Positions 35,577 to 44,360 of a DNA stretch of 64,000 nt are shown piece after piece. This stretch comes from Paraburkholderia fungorum (GTDB lineage Bacteria > Pseudomonadota > Gammaproteobacteria > Burkholderiales > Burkholderiaceae), in NCBI RefSeq assembly GCF_003610895.1, contig NZ_MCAS01000067.1:62001-126000 (forward strand), in the 5' to 3' direction. Each line of letters starts with the position of its first letter. Position 1 is the stretch's first letter. The position numbers were made by a program, and so were the translations under genes. The notes below the pieces were generated by a model. That model made no database searches. It was not told the origin of the DNA and saw only the letters and a list, made by a program, of their open reading frames with translations.

Positions 35577-37445
35577 GTGATTCCACCGTCATTCCTGCAG
35601 GACCTGCTTAACCGCGTCGATATTGTCGACGTGGTCGGCCGGTATGTGCAGTTGAAAAAGGGCGGCGCGAACTTCATGGGGCTGTGCCCGTTTCACAACG
35701 AGAAAAGCCCCTCGTTTACCGTTAGTCCGACTAAGCAGTTCTATCACTGTTTCGGTTGCGGCGCGCATGGTACGGCGATCGGTTTCCTGATGGAGCACGT
35801 CGGCTCCACCTTTCCGGAGGCGGTCAACGAACTCGCGCAATCGGTCGGCTTGACCGTGCCGAATGAGCCTTCGCCGGGATATGGCGGGGGCGGGTCGGGT
35901 GGTTATTCGCCGGCTGCCTCCAAGGCGGTCACCACGGCGCTGTCCGATGTCATGCAGACCGCCTGCGATTTCTACCGCAAGCAACTGCGCGGCGCGCCGG
36001 TCGCGATCCAGTATCTGAAGAAGCGTGGCCTGACCGGCGAGATCGCCGCCCGCTTCGGCCTCGGTTATGCGCCGGACGGCTGGCAGAATCTCGAACCCGC
36101 GTTCCCCAACTATCGGGATGATTCCCTGGTCGAATCGGGGCTCGTGATCGTCAGCGAAAAGTCGGATGCGCAAGGTCAGAACCGCCGCTACGACCGCTTC
36201 CGCGAGCGGATCATGTTCCCGATACGTAATGTGAAAGGACAGGTGATCGGCTTCGGCGGGCGCGTACTGGACGGCGGCGAGCCGAAGTATTTGAATTCGC
36301 CCGAAACGCCACTATTTAACAAAGGCAGCGAGCTGTACGGGCTGTTCGAGGCACGTCTGGCGATTCGCGAACAGCATTACGTGCTGGTGGTCGAAGGTTA
36401 CATGGACGTAGTCGCGCTGGCCCAATTGGGGTTCCAGAATGCGGTGGCCACGCTCGGCACGGCCTGCACGCCGATTCATGTGCAGAAATTGATGCGCCAG
36501 ACCGATACGGTCATTTTCAGCTTCGACGGCGATTCGGCCGGGCGCCGCGCGGCGCGCCGGGCGCTGGACGCCTGCCTGCCGCATGCGGCGGACAACCGGA
36601 CCATCCGGTTCCTGTTTCTGCCGTCCGAGCACGATCCGGACAGCTACGTGCGCGAATTCGGCACCGAGGCGTTCGCCGAGCAGGTCGAGCGTGCCATGCC
36701 GCTGTCGCAATTCATGCTGAACGAGGTGCTGACCGGCAAGGAGCTGGACCAGCCGGAAGGCCGCGCCCGTGCGCTGTTCGACGCGAAACCGTTGCTGCAG
36801 CAATTGCCGGCGAACGCGCTGCGCGCGCAGATCATGCATATGTTTGCCGACCGGCTCGACGTGCCGTTCGAGGAAGTGGCCGCATTATGCGAGGTCGATG
36901 CCCGGATCGCGGCGGCTGCCCGATCGGCGCCGGCCCGCAAGGACCGGCGCAGTGTGACCGGGATCGAAGAAAAAACGCTGCGCAATCTGGTGATGCACCC
37001 GCGCACGGTGGCGGTGCTCGACGAGGAAGCCGAGCAAGCGCTCCTGAGCGTCACGCGGCACGGCGAGTTGTTCGAAGAAGTGACGACGCATGCGCGCGCA
37101 CTGGGCGATTCGGCGGAATTTCAGTTGCTTTCCGACCTATTGCGAAACGGCGCAAATGCCCCAACTTTCGAGGAAATCTTTCGCAAAATTCTAGACTATG
37201 ATGAAAACGTTCGGGATTTACTGCTGAAAGACCCGGAGGATGCGACCGTCATCGAGGAACGGCGCGAGCAGGAGCGGATCGTCGGAGAGGAGTTGAAAGC
37301 GGCGATTCTGAAGATGCGATACGACGCTTACTGCGATCGCCTCGAGCAGCTTTCACGGCAATCCCGGCACACGCCGGAGGAGTTTCTTGAGCTGACGGGG
37401 CTGAATCAGAAGCGGGCCGAGATGAAGCGCCAGCTCGGGCTGTAA
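35577..37445 (+). CDS. dnaG: DNA primase
   Basis: A 622-residue primase with GTG start (MIPPSFLQDLLNRVDIVDVV). CHC2-type zinc finger ligands Cys37, His40, Cys58 and Cys61; the TOPRIM core has VVEGYMDVVALAQLG and the FDGDSAGRRAARR acid cluster. The C-terminal helicase-interacting domain follows from about residue 450. A Gly-rich linker (GGGGSGGYSP) after the zinc domain is longer than in E. coli. Confidence 0.97.
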   Translation: MIPPSFLQDLLNRVDIVDVVGRYVQLKKGGANFMGLCPFHNEKSPSFTVSPTKQFYHCFGCGAHGTAIGFLMEHVGSTFPEAVNELAQSVGLTVPNEPSPGYGGGGSGGYSPAASKAVTTALSDVMQTACDFYRKQLRGAPVAIQYLKKRGLTGEIAARFGLGYAPDGWQNLEPAFPNYRDDSLVESGLVIVSEKSDAQGQNRRYDRFRERIMFPIRNVKGQVIGFGGRVLDGGEPKYLNSPETPLFNKGSELYGLFEARLAIREQHYVLVVEGYMDVVALAQLGFQNAVATLGTACTPIHVQKLMRQTDTVIFSFDGDSAGRRAARRALDACLPHAADNRTIRFLFLPSEHDPDSYVREFGTEAFAEQVERAMPLSQFMLNEVLTGKELDQPEGRARALFDAKPLLQQLPANALRAQIMHMFADRLDVPFEEVAALCEVDARIAAAARSAPARKDRRSVTGIEEKTLRNLVMHPRTVAVLDEEAEQALLSVTRHGELFEEVTTHARALGDSAEFQLLSDLLRNGANAPTFEEIFRKILDYDENVRDLLLKDPEDATVIEERREQERIVGEELKAAILKMRYDAYCDRLEQLSRQSRHTPEEFLELTGLNQKRAEMKRQLGL

Positions 37446-37466
37446 GCGAGGTGGCAGAAGGCCGAG

Positions 37467-37475
37467 TGCTATAAT
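37467..37475 (+). promoter_or_regulatory. Extended -10 promoter of rpoD
   Basis: TGC-TATAAT 22 bp after the dnaG stop and 64 bp before rpoD. The -35 is weak. This would let rpoD be transcribed independently of the operon. Confidence 0.6.
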
Positions 37476-37538
37476 AAAAGGTTTCTAGCGGTTTGTTTTT
37501 TCAATGGTTTTCCTAGCAAAGGCGAAAAGGCGATTGCG

Positions 37539-39929
37539 ATGGCAAAGACACCAGGCGGAAAAAAAGCAGCGGGCACGGGCTCTAATGAGCCGACCAGAAA
37601 GGTCACTGAGGCCAAGTTAGCTTCTTCCCCCAGAAAAACGTCTGCCGCAAGCGTCACACCTGCAGCCGGGAAGAAATCCTCGACCAGTTCCGCTGCGCGC
37701 GCGGAGCCGGTCAGGGCGGCGAAAGCTGTACCACCACCGGCCGCAAAACGGCCGGGTGTCAGAAGCGCAAGGGAAGCGCCTGCCGCGCAGGACGATGCGG
37801 TAGAGCGCGAGATTCCAGTATCCACGGTTCAACCGGCTGTTGTCCAACAGCCGCGAGTCGAGACTACAGCCGGTACGACGAACTCCATGACGAAAAAGCT
37901 GAACGAAACACCCGTCGATGACGACGCAACCCAAAGCGAAGAAACCCCTGCGGCCGTTCCCGGCAAGGTGGAGAAGGTCAAGGCTCGCGATCGTCGTGCA
38001 AAGGAAAAAGCACTGCTGAAAGACGCGTTTGCGTCGTCGCAGCCGGGCACCGTCGAGGAACTCGAAGAGCGCCGCTCCAAACTGCGCACGCTGATCAAGC
38101 TCGGCAAGGAGCGCGGCTTCCTCACGTACGCGGAAATCAACGACCACCTGCCGGACAACTTCACCGAGACCGAGGCGATCGAAGGCATCATCAGCACGTT
38201 CAATGACATGGGCGTGGCGGTGTATGAACAGGCGCCGGATGCCGAAACGCTGCTGTTGAACGACAACGCACCCGCGGCCTCGTCAGACGACGAAGTGGAA
38301 GAGGAGGCGGAAGTCGCGCTCTCCACGGTCGACTCGGAATTCGGCCGCACCACCGACCCGGTCCGCATGTACATGCGTGAAATGGGTACGGTCGAGCTGC
38401 TCACGCGCGAAGGCGAAATCGAAATCGCCAAGCGGATCGAAGACGGCCTCAAGCACATGGTGATGGCGATCTCCGCGTGCCCGACCACGATCGCCGACAT
38501 TCTGGCCATGGCTGAGCGCGTCGCGAACGAGGAAATCCGTATCGACGAACTGGTCGACGGCCTGATCGACGCCAACGCGGAAGATGCCGACGGCTTCTCG
38601 GTGCAGGAAGCGGAAGCGATCGAGAACGAAGACGAGGAAGAAGAGGAAGAAGAGTCGGACGACGAGGAAGAAGACGACGGCGCGGCGCAAGCCACGGCCA
38701 ACGCGGCGCAGATGGAAGCGCTCAAGCGTGCGTCCCTCGAGAAGTTCGCTCTGATCAGCGAATGGTTCGACAAGATGCGTCGCGCGTTCGAAAAGGAAGG
38801 CTACAAGTCCAAGTCGTATCTGAAGGCGCAGGAAACGATCCAGAACGAACTGATGACGATCCGCTTTACCGCGCGCACCGTCGAGCGTCTGTGCGACACG
38901 TTGCGTGCGCAGGTAGACGAAGTGCGTCAGGTCGAGCGTCAGATTCTGCATACGGTGGTCGACAAGTGCGGCATGCCGCGTGCGGAATTTATCGCGCGTT
39001 TCCCGGGCAGCGAAACGGATCTGGACTGGGCTGACAAGATCGTCGGTGAAGGGCACGCGTATAGCGCGATCCTCACGCGCAACATTCCGGCCATTCAGGA
39101 ACAGCAGCAGCGTCTGCTCGATTTGCAGGCGCGCGTCGTATTGCCGCTGAAGGACCTGAAGGAAACCAACCGCCAGATGGCGGCCGGTGAACTGAAGGCG
39201 CGTCAGGCCAAGCGTGAAATGACCGAGGCGAATTTGCGGCTCGTGATCTCGATCGCGAAGAAGTACACGAACCGCGGTCTGCAGTTCCTCGATCTGATCC
39301 AGGAAGGCAACATCGGCCTGATGAAGGCGGTGGACAAGTTCGAATATCGTCGCGGCTACAAATTCTCCACGTATGCCACGTGGTGGATCCGTCAGGCCAT
39401 TACGCGTTCGATTGCTGACCAGGCGCGTACGATCCGGATTCCGGTTCACATGATCGAAACGATCAACAAGATGAACCGCATCTCGCGCCAGATTTTGCAG
39501 GAAACCGGTCTCGAGCCGGATCCGGCAACGCTGGCCGAGAAGATGGAAATGCCGGAAGACAAGATCCGCAAGATCATGAAGATCGCGAAAGAGCCGATCT
39601 CGATGGAAACGCCGATCGGTGACGACGACGATTCGCATCTGGGCGACTTCATCGAAGATACGAATACGGTCGCGCCGGCCGACGCCGCCTTGCATGCCAG
39701 CATGCGCGATGTCGTGAAAGACGTGCTCGATTCGCTGACGCCGCGTGAAGCGAAGGTGCTGCGTATGCGTTTCGGTATCGAGATGAGCACCGATCACACG
39801 CTCGAAGAAGTCGGTAAACAGTTCGACGTGACGCGTGAACGGATTCGTCAGATCGAGGCGAAGGCGCTGCGCAAACTGCGTCACCCGAGCCGCTCGGACA
39901 AGCTGAAGTCGTTCCTCGAAGGGAATTGA
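37539..39929 (+). CDS. rpoD: RNA polymerase primary sigma factor RpoD (sigma-70)
   Basis: A 796-residue sigma factor, longer than E. coli's 613 because of a Lys/Ala/Pro-rich N-terminal extension (residues 1-150) ahead of region 1.1 and an acidic non-conserved region with a run of Glu/Asp near residue 370. Region 2.4 reads [20 protein letters not shown]; region 4.2 reads [20 protein letters not shown]. Such basic extensions are known in Burkholderiales. It ends the macromolecular synthesis operon, followed by a terminator. Confidence 0.98.
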   Translation: MAKTPGGKKAAGTGSNEPTRKVTEAKLASSPRKTSAASVTPAAGKKSSTSSAARAEPVRAAKAVPPPAAKRPGVRSAREAPAAQDDAVEREIPVSTVQPAVVQQPRVETTAGTTNSMTKKLNETPVDDDATQSEETPAAVPGKVEKVKARDRRAKEKALLKDAFASSQPGTVEELEERRSKLRTLIKLGKERGFLTYAEINDHLPDNFTETEAIEGIISTFNDMGVAVYEQAPDAETLLLNDNAPAASSDDEVEEEAEVALSTVDSEFGRTTDPVRMYMREMGTVELLTREGEIEIAKRIEDGLKHMVMAISACPTTIADILAMAERVANEEIRIDELVDGLIDANAEDADGFSVQEAEAIENEDEEEEEEESDDEEEDDGAAQATANAAQMEALKRASLEKFALISEWFDKMRRAFEKEGYKSKSYLKAQETIQNELMTIRFTARTVERLCDTLRAQVDEVRQVERQILHTVVDKCGMPRAEFIARFPGSETDLDWADKIVGEGHAYSAILTRNIPAIQEQQQRLLDLQARVVLPLKDLKETNRQMAAGELKARQAKREMTEANLRLVISIAKKYTNRGLQFLDLIQEGNIGLMKAVDKFEYRRGYKFSTYATWWIRQAITRSIADQARTIRIPVHMIETINKMNRISRQILQETGLEPDPATLAEKMEMPEDKIRKIMKIAKEPISMETPIGDDDDSHLGDFIEDTNTVAPADAALHASMRDVVKDVLDSLTPREAKVLRMRFGIEMSTDHTLEEVGKQFDVTRERIRQIEAKALRKLRHPSRSDKLKSFLEGN

Positions 39930-39971
39930 TCGAAGCCTGGCGGTTGTGGGAAACGACGTAGCAGTTTGAAG

Positions 39972-40022
39972 GGGCCTCCCGGTTGTTTCGTTTCGGCGAA
40001 GCGGTTGCGGAGGCCCTTTTTT
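39972..40022 (+). terminator. Rho-independent terminator of rpoD
   Basis: Stem GGGCCTCC/GGAGGCCC with a long, structured loop and a TTTTTT tract. Confidence 0.85.
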
Positions 40023-40120
40023 CGCGAGTTTTAGCTTATTTTCGTGTAGTATGTCGGCCAATCGGAATGGGCCCGGCCTTCATGACCAGGTCCTTTTTCT
40101 TTGGCTGTGTTTGATGGCGT

Positions 40121-40150
40121 TTGATTGCGTCGATCGTTATCAGATACAGT
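40121..40150 (+). promoter_or_regulatory. Probable promoter of the split tRNA-Ile gene
   Basis: TTGATT, 18-nt spacer, TACAGT, ending 17 nt before the mature tRNA 5' end. Fit to consensus is moderate. Confidence 0.4.
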
Positions 40151-40167
40151 AAAATCTTCAGTTTTCA

Positions 40168-40496
40168 GGGCCTCTAGCTCATGCTTGGTTAGAGCAGCGG
40201 ACTTAGCAAAGGCTCACCTAAACCATGCAGTACGGCATGGTGAGTCAAGAATGGGTTGCCTTGGGGTAAGTTAGCTCTGCCCCTCGGTAGAACTGCTCAA
40301 ATTCGGGGAACCCTCTGTTGCCTTGGCAGCGTGGTAATCCCGAGCGAAGCTCTCTTGTAGAGAACGTGTAGAGACTGAACGGGCAGGTCGTAAAGACAAG
40401 AGACAGTCCAGACCACAAACCCGAAAGGGGCGGTGAAAGCCGTAGCTGGTAAGCATAATCCGTTGGTGCCGTGTTCGACTCACGGGAGGCCCACCA
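40168..40496 (+). tRNA. tRNA-Ile(CAU) interrupted by a group I intron
   Basis: Exon 1 is 40168-40203 and exon 2 is 40454-40496. Acceptor arms GGGCCTC and GAGGCCC pair over 7 bp, and ACCA is encoded. The D stem is GCTC/GAGC. The T arm is CCGTG-TTCGACT-CACGG. Removing 250 nt joins GCGGACT to CATAATCCGT, restoring a 5-bp anticodon stem with the 7-nt loop CTCATAA and anticodon CAU at the correct place. As in other bacteria, the AUA-decoding tRNA-Ile carries CAU that is converted to lysidine-AU, and its T-arm and anticodon stem resemble tRNA-Ile2 of relatives rather than tRNA-Met. Confidence 0.93.
40204..40453 (+). ncRNA. Group I self-splicing intron in the tRNA-Ile anticodon loop
   Basis: Conserved core: P element CAAATTCGGGGAACCC (40298-40313), R element GTGTAGAGACTGAACGG (40366-40382) and S element GACAGTCCAGACC (40402-40414), nearly identical to the Azoarcus tRNA-Ile ribozyme. 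Pairings seen: P1 of exon GGACU-U with AGGCUC (40199-40204 with 40210-40215), giving the U-G wobble at the 5' splice site; P2 ACCATGC/GCATGGT; P3 CTGCTC (40293) with GGGCAG (40381); P4 TTCGGG with CCCGAG; P7 GACTG with CAGTC; P8 GTC/GAC; P9 with GAAA loop. The last base is G (40453), as required. No endonuclease gene inside. Insertion is between U33 and C34. Confidence 0.9.
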
Positions 40497-40504
40497 AACA
40501 CCTG

Positions 40505-40536
40505 AAAGCCACTCTTCATGAGTGGCTTTTTCTTTT
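40505..40536 (+). terminator. Rho-independent terminator of the tRNA-Ile gene
   Basis: Stem AAAGCCACTC/GAGTGGCTTT, loop TTCAT, then TTTTTCTTTT. Confidence 0.9.
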
Positions 40537-40551
40537 GTGCGATCAGGCTGC

Positions 40552-40575
40552 TTCGGCTTTCAACGACTGACTTCG
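40552..40575 (+). promoter_or_regulatory. hrpII/PIP box upstream of the OTU-like effector gene
   Basis: TTCG (40552-40555), exactly 16 nt, TTCG (40572-40575). A -10-like TACCCT is at 40607-40612, 31 nt after the box, matching the spacing of HrpB/HrpX promoters. The gene starts 99 bp after the box. Confidence 0.75.
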
Positions 40576-40674
40576 CCTCTTCATCTCTCCCTCGTTCCGA
40601 CACGATTACCCTGAAAAATTCCCTGGCTTAGGCTTGGCAAGTCAACCGGCATCTGGCATTCCGGGAGTCGCTCG

Positions 40675-43161
40675 ATGTTTTCGAAAATCTACGCTGGCCT
40701 CCGAAATTCGACTTCCACTACCGCTGATCCGAAAGATATTAATCAGGATTCCATCGGAAAAGGCAAACCAAAGGCGGCCGGAACACAGGTCGGCATCGAG
40801 TTAGCTCAGCTCAGACTCAGCACGCGTGGCGATACGGTACCCACCAAGGCCAACGCCAACGCCAACGGCGCCGCCTTGCCGCCGACGCATCCCTTCGATG
40901 TGCTGGGTTTTACGACGCCCAACCGGCGTGGCAATCAGGACGCGTTGTCAGCTGCGCGTGCTGCGGGCAGCGGCACATCCGGCACGATGGCTCCAACGGG
41001 ACAGGTCGCCCAGGTGTCTTCCAGCAATCGCATGCAGCAACATGCGGCGTTTGCGGAACCCAATAGCCGTTTTCGCGCATTTCTCGCGGACCATGGATTG
41101 CAGGTCGTCCCGAACCCGGGAAGGGGAAACAATTGCGCAATCTATGCACTCGTGCAACACGCGTCGCCCACCCTGCGAGGACCCGCGCTCGACCGGGTAG
41201 TGGCTGACATCCGTCAGCAGTTCGACCAGCGTCATCCCGACGAGCAGGGGAACATGCTGCTGCTCGACGGGCAGCAGGGCGGCCACGCGTCCGAACTGAT
41301 CTCGCTGGTCAATCAACGGTACAACGTGGATATGGCCGTAGGCGTGGTCCAGGCCGGTATCGAAGCATCACACCCTGTCACGCAGCTTGGCGTGTATGAA
41401 GGCAGCGGCACGAGACCGCCTGGCAGCGAACCGACCCATCGCGTGGTGGTCTGGGACGAGGGTGGCCACTTCGAAGCGATCAAGCCGTTGCCGCAGACCG
41501 GGCACAGCTTCGGAGTCTCGACACCCGTCAGTACGCGGCCACAGCCCACACCGCACGTCAAATTCACGCCCGAGGCAAAGTCTCTGGTGCCGCCTTCTGC
41601 CGGTGGCCAGCAATCCACTACCGCAACGAACGCGACCAGGCGCACCGACAATCCCCTCGACAGATTCCGCTCGCTCGGAACCTGGCGCCTGCCGTCGCGA
41701 GGGCAACAAACTTCGTTATCCACATCGTCGGAGAGCGTCGAGTTCAAGCCTCTGTCGTTTACGCCAGACGGATCGGACTGGCTCAACGGTATTCCCCATG
41801 TCGATCACGCTTCGCTGGCGCAGCCCGCCGCCAAGGCTGAGGGCGCTGACGATCCCGGGTTCGTCGTGCCTTCGACGAAGTCGCAGCCCGGTCAGGCATT
41901 CGATCGAAGCAAGCCGGGTTTCACCGCGGTCGAAGTCAACGGCATCAGGCCGTACGGCAATCTCTTCAACGCCTTCGCTGCCAACTCGCACGGCGAGCAA
42001 GGTACCGATCTGGCACTCACTGGGATATCCGTCGGTGGAGCGCATGAACTGGTGGCCGGCGGCTTCAACGGTCATGCGTTGTTCGCCTCGGGAAGAAAGC
42101 GCGCACGTTATGGCAATCAGCTTGCGTCGATGCTGCAACGAGACGTGCAGCGTTTCAGGAGCAATCCGAATCAGGAAACGATGATCGTCACGAGAGACAG
42201 GAAGGGGCGGTTTACCTACGACCTTCCCAAGGTCGCGAAGCTGGCCGCGAGCGACAACCCGAAATACGCGGACGAAATCGCCCATGCAAAAAACGTCTTG
42301 TTGACTGCCTATATCAAGGACGAAGTGGCGGGCAAGCGCCAGAACCGCGCCCTCTATGAGCTCGGGCGCAACACCTTGGGCGTGACGTCCGCGGCGCTGC
42401 TGGTGGCAGGAACGCACGGTGTCGCGGCTGCTGCGGCCAGCGCGCCGGCGATTGCGACCAAGCAGGCCGGACTCGGCATCGGCATGGCGAATGCGCTCGA
42501 TGTGGGCAAGGGGGTGCGAGGCGTCAAACAGCGTATCCGCGATGACAAGCAGAAGGAGATCAAGAACAACTTCCTCAGACAACGGCTGAATCTGCAGCCA
42601 GGTGCCATACCCGAGGGCACGCCGGACGAAGCCATAGACGGCGTTCATGCCGCCATGCGAGACAGCGCGCGAGTCGAGGCCGACGCGAAGGTGTTCGGCA
42701 AGATCTTTCCGGGCAGCATCATCAATGAGCAGAAGTCCTCGGAGAAGAAGGGCGAACTCGGCGATCAGGTGGCGGCGCACGCGTTGACCGTGATCGACTA
42801 TCACGTCGACCAGTTCGCTGCCCGTGGCTTTGGCAATCTCGAGCAGTTTCATCGCGACGTGCATCGGCCAGGGGCTTCGCTGCGCGAAAAGAAGAAGGTG
42901 CTTACCGCTTTAGTCAAAGGCGACGCCAACCTTCGCACAGCTTATGACCTGCTGCGCGATCTCGGCATGCGGCGCAGCGAAGCGACGGCGGCCATCCAGA
43001 GCATCGTCGTTCGCAAGATCGAGACCAGGCTCGCCACCGATCCGGCCAAACCCACCGGCAGCGCGACCACTGCGGCAAAGAGCAAGGCCGCGGAGCCCCA
43101 ATCGAACGAGCCTGATCGCGGTGACGTGGCTGCGATGAGAACGGTGATGGCGCGCCGATAG
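40675..43161 (+). CDS. Candidate type III effector with OTU-like cysteine protease domain
   Basis: An 828-residue protein with no signal peptide and a Ser/Thr/Ala/Gln-rich N-terminus of about 130 residues, usual in type III effectors. Residues 133-270 resemble OTU deubiquitinases: GRGNNCAIYAL with candidate nucleophile Cys154 and VVVWDEGGHFEAI with candidate His265. Residues 275-390 are a Pro/Ser-rich linker. The C-terminal 440 residues include a Gly/Ala-rich hydrophobic stretch (about 575-610) then a helical part. A perfect hrpII promoter precedes it and GGGAG lies 8 nt before ATG. No close homolog is recognised; catalytic assignment is by motif only. Confidence 0.7.
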   Translation: MFSKIYAGLRNSTSTTADPKDINQDSIGKGKPKAAGTQVGIELAQLRLSTRGDTVPTKANANANGAALPPTHPFDVLGFTTPNRRGNQDALSAARAAGSGTSGTMAPTGQVAQVSSSNRMQQHAAFAEPNSRFRAFLADHGLQVVPNPGRGNNCAIYALVQHASPTLRGPALDRVVADIRQQFDQRHPDEQGNMLLLDGQQGGHASELISLVNQRYNVDMAVGVVQAGIEASHPVTQLGVYEGSGTRPPGSEPTHRVVVWDEGGHFEAIKPLPQTGHSFGVSTPVSTRPQPTPHVKFTPEAKSLVPPSAGGQQSTTATNATRRTDNPLDRFRSLGTWRLPSRGQQTSLSTSSESVEFKPLSFTPDGSDWLNGIPHVDHASLAQPAAKAEGADDPGFVVPSTKSQPGQAFDRSKPGFTAVEVNGIRPYGNLFNAFAANSHGEQGTDLALTGISVGGAHELVAGGFNGHALFASGRKRARYGNQLASMLQRDVQRFRSNPNQETMIVTRDRKGRFTYDLPKVAKLAASDNPKYADEIAHAKNVLLTAYIKDEVAGKRQNRALYELGRNTLGVTSAALLVAGTHGVAAAAASAPAIATKQAGLGIGMANALDVGKGVRGVKQRIRDDKQKEIKNNFLRQRLNLQPGAIPEGTPDEAIDGVHAAMRDSARVEADAKVFGKIFPGSIINEQKSSEKKGELGDQVAAHALTVIDYHVDQFAARGFGNLEQFHRDVHRPGASLREKKKVLTALVKGDANLRTAYDLLRDLGMRRSEATAAIQSIVVRKIETRLATDPAKPTGSATTAAKSKAAEPQSNEPDRGDVAAMRTVMARR

Positions 43162-43198
43162 CCGGTGCCGTGAATGTCCGGCGCTTCTGGCTCCCCGC

Positions 43199-43222
43199 TT
43201 CGCGCACACAGCGCTGGCTTCG
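43199..43222 (+). promoter_or_regulatory. hrpII/PIP box upstream of the J-domain gene
   Basis: TTCG-N16-TTCG, also TTCGC-N15-TTCGC. The -10-like AATAAT is at 43254-43259, 31 nt downstream. The gene starts 145 bp after the box. Confidence 0.75.
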
Positions 43223-43367
43223 CAAGGAGGGCGGCACGACAGTCTGGCCGGCGAATAATGGCCGAGGGCCTTCGCAGGCCCGTTTCCGTTTGACGTGTTC
43301 GAGGTGTTCGGCCTGTCGGGCGCGTTTGCGTGTTTACCTCGTTCACGTTTTGCCGAGGAGCTGGGTT

Positions 43368-44165
43368 ATGTCCATGAGGATTCCGGAAGGGTCTGCGGCC
43401 GGTTCTGCCGCAGGGCCGCAGTCTGACGAAGCGCGGGGCGCGACCCGTGCGTCGCAAGCGGATGCGCCGCGCGGCGGCATCCGCGGCGCGGTCATGGCTG
43501 GCCTGTCCGGTCTCGCTGGCGCGCAGCAGCGGATGGCAGGCGGGCTGCGCCAGGCGGATGCAAAACTGCGCGACACGTTTCGCAGTGCGCGGGTCCAGGC
43601 AAAAGCCGGGATGGCGAGCGCACGCACGGCGGGTCAGCGCTTCTTCGGTTTTCCACGGCCACTGGGTGGGCGCTTCGCGGCAGGCTGGCCGCGCCAGGGC
43701 GGCGGTTACGGTCCGTCTTACTCCGCTTTTACCCAACCGATGTCCGGCAGGATGCGCTACGGCGCACCGCTTCTAAGCGGGCTCGGTGGAGGGATGGCCA
43801 TGCTGGCGGGTTATGGGGTGGGCATGCTGGGCGTGAGCGCGCTGAGCATGAGCGGCGTGGGCCTGCTGCCCCTGCTGGTGGGCGCGGCCGCGTTCTCCGC
43901 CATGCGGCGCGCCAGCCTGATGAGATCCGCTCAATACGGCTGTGGGTACAGCGGCAATGCTGTGCCGTCGAACGGTCAGTACGGGCCGCGTCAGAACGCC
44001 TGGGGGCGGGCGTGGGGTATGCCGCCAGCCGCCGCGCGGCGCAAGCAGTTGGTCGAATCGCACCGGCGCCACCGGCCGCACTGCGACGCCGCCAACCGGA
44101 GAGCGCCGGGAAGTGCCCGCGTGGGCGTCCGTCCTCGGCGTATCGCCGGATGCCGACGAGCATGA
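43368..44165 (+). CDS. Candidate effector with Gly-rich membrane segments; likely 5' part of a frameshifted J-domain protein
   Basis: A 265-residue product from ATG 43368 (GAGGAG 8 nt before it). The N-terminal 60 residues are Ser/Ala/Gly-rich with no signal peptide. Residues 125-190 form Gly-rich hydrophobic helices (LLSGLGGGMAMLAGYGVGML, then GLLPLLVGAAAF). From about residue 225 the sequence turns Arg/His/Pro-rich and out of character (SHRRHRPHCDAANRRAPGSA). The overlapping +1 frame there encodes a normal-looking linker and J domain, so the original gene probably read through to 44328. HopI1 of Pseudomonas syringae also ends in a J domain, but no N-terminal similarity is claimed. Confidence 0.6.
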   Translation: MSMRIPEGSAAGSAAGPQSDEARGATRASQADAPRGGIRGAVMAGLSGLAGAQQRMAGGLRQADAKLRDTFRSARVQAKAGMASARTAGQRFFGFPRPLGGRFAAGWPRQGGGYGPSYSAFTQPMSGRMRYGAPLLSGLGGGMAMLAGYGVGMLGVSALSMSGVGLLPLLVGAAAFSAMRRASLMRSAQYGCGYSGNAVPSNGQYGPRQNAWGRAWGMPPAAARRKQLVESHRRHRPHCDAANRRAPGSARVGVRPRRIAGCRRA

Positions 44166-44328
44166 GATACAGGCGGCCCACAGGGCGCTTTCAAAGCAGC
44201 ATCATCCGGACCTGGGCGGCGACGGGCAGGGGATGTCAGAAATCAACGTGGCGCGAGACGACGCCTTGAAAGACATCAGGGCACGCAAGGCGGCAGGTGG
44301 CAGCGAGGACTACGATCTGGCAGCCTGA
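43942..44328 (+). CDS. J-domain (DnaJ-like) reading frame, 3' part of the frameshifted gene
   Basis: The frame's last 75 residues are TPPTGERREVPAWASVLGVS followed by ADEHEIQAAHRALSKQHHPD. This is a J domain with helix I/II and the invariant HPD tripeptide (HHPDLGG), needed to stimulate Hsp70 ATPase. The first 55 residues of this open frame are out-of-frame translation of the upstream gene, and ATG 43942 has no ribosome-binding site, so it is unlikely to be an independent gene. A single-base change between about 44040 and 44090 would fuse it to the upstream frame. Confidence 0.5.
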   Translation: MGTAAMLCRRTVSTGRVRTPGGGRGVCRQPPRGASSWSNRTGATGRTATPPTGERREVPAWASVLGVSPDADEHEIQAAHRALSKQHHPDLGGDGQGMSEINVARDDALKDIRARKAAGGSEDYDLAA

Positions 44329-44360
44329 CCGCGGAATCCTCCCTTCACCTACGGGCAGCG

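Noticed and set aside
38283-40061. A 592-codon open frame antisense to rpoD
   Set aside because: Composition and position show it mirrors the acidic rpoD coding region; no start signal.
40168-40496. tRNA-Ile fragment as a decayed integration scar
   Set aside because: Both halves are perfect, the intron core is intact and a terminator follows, so a functional split tRNA is a better explanation.
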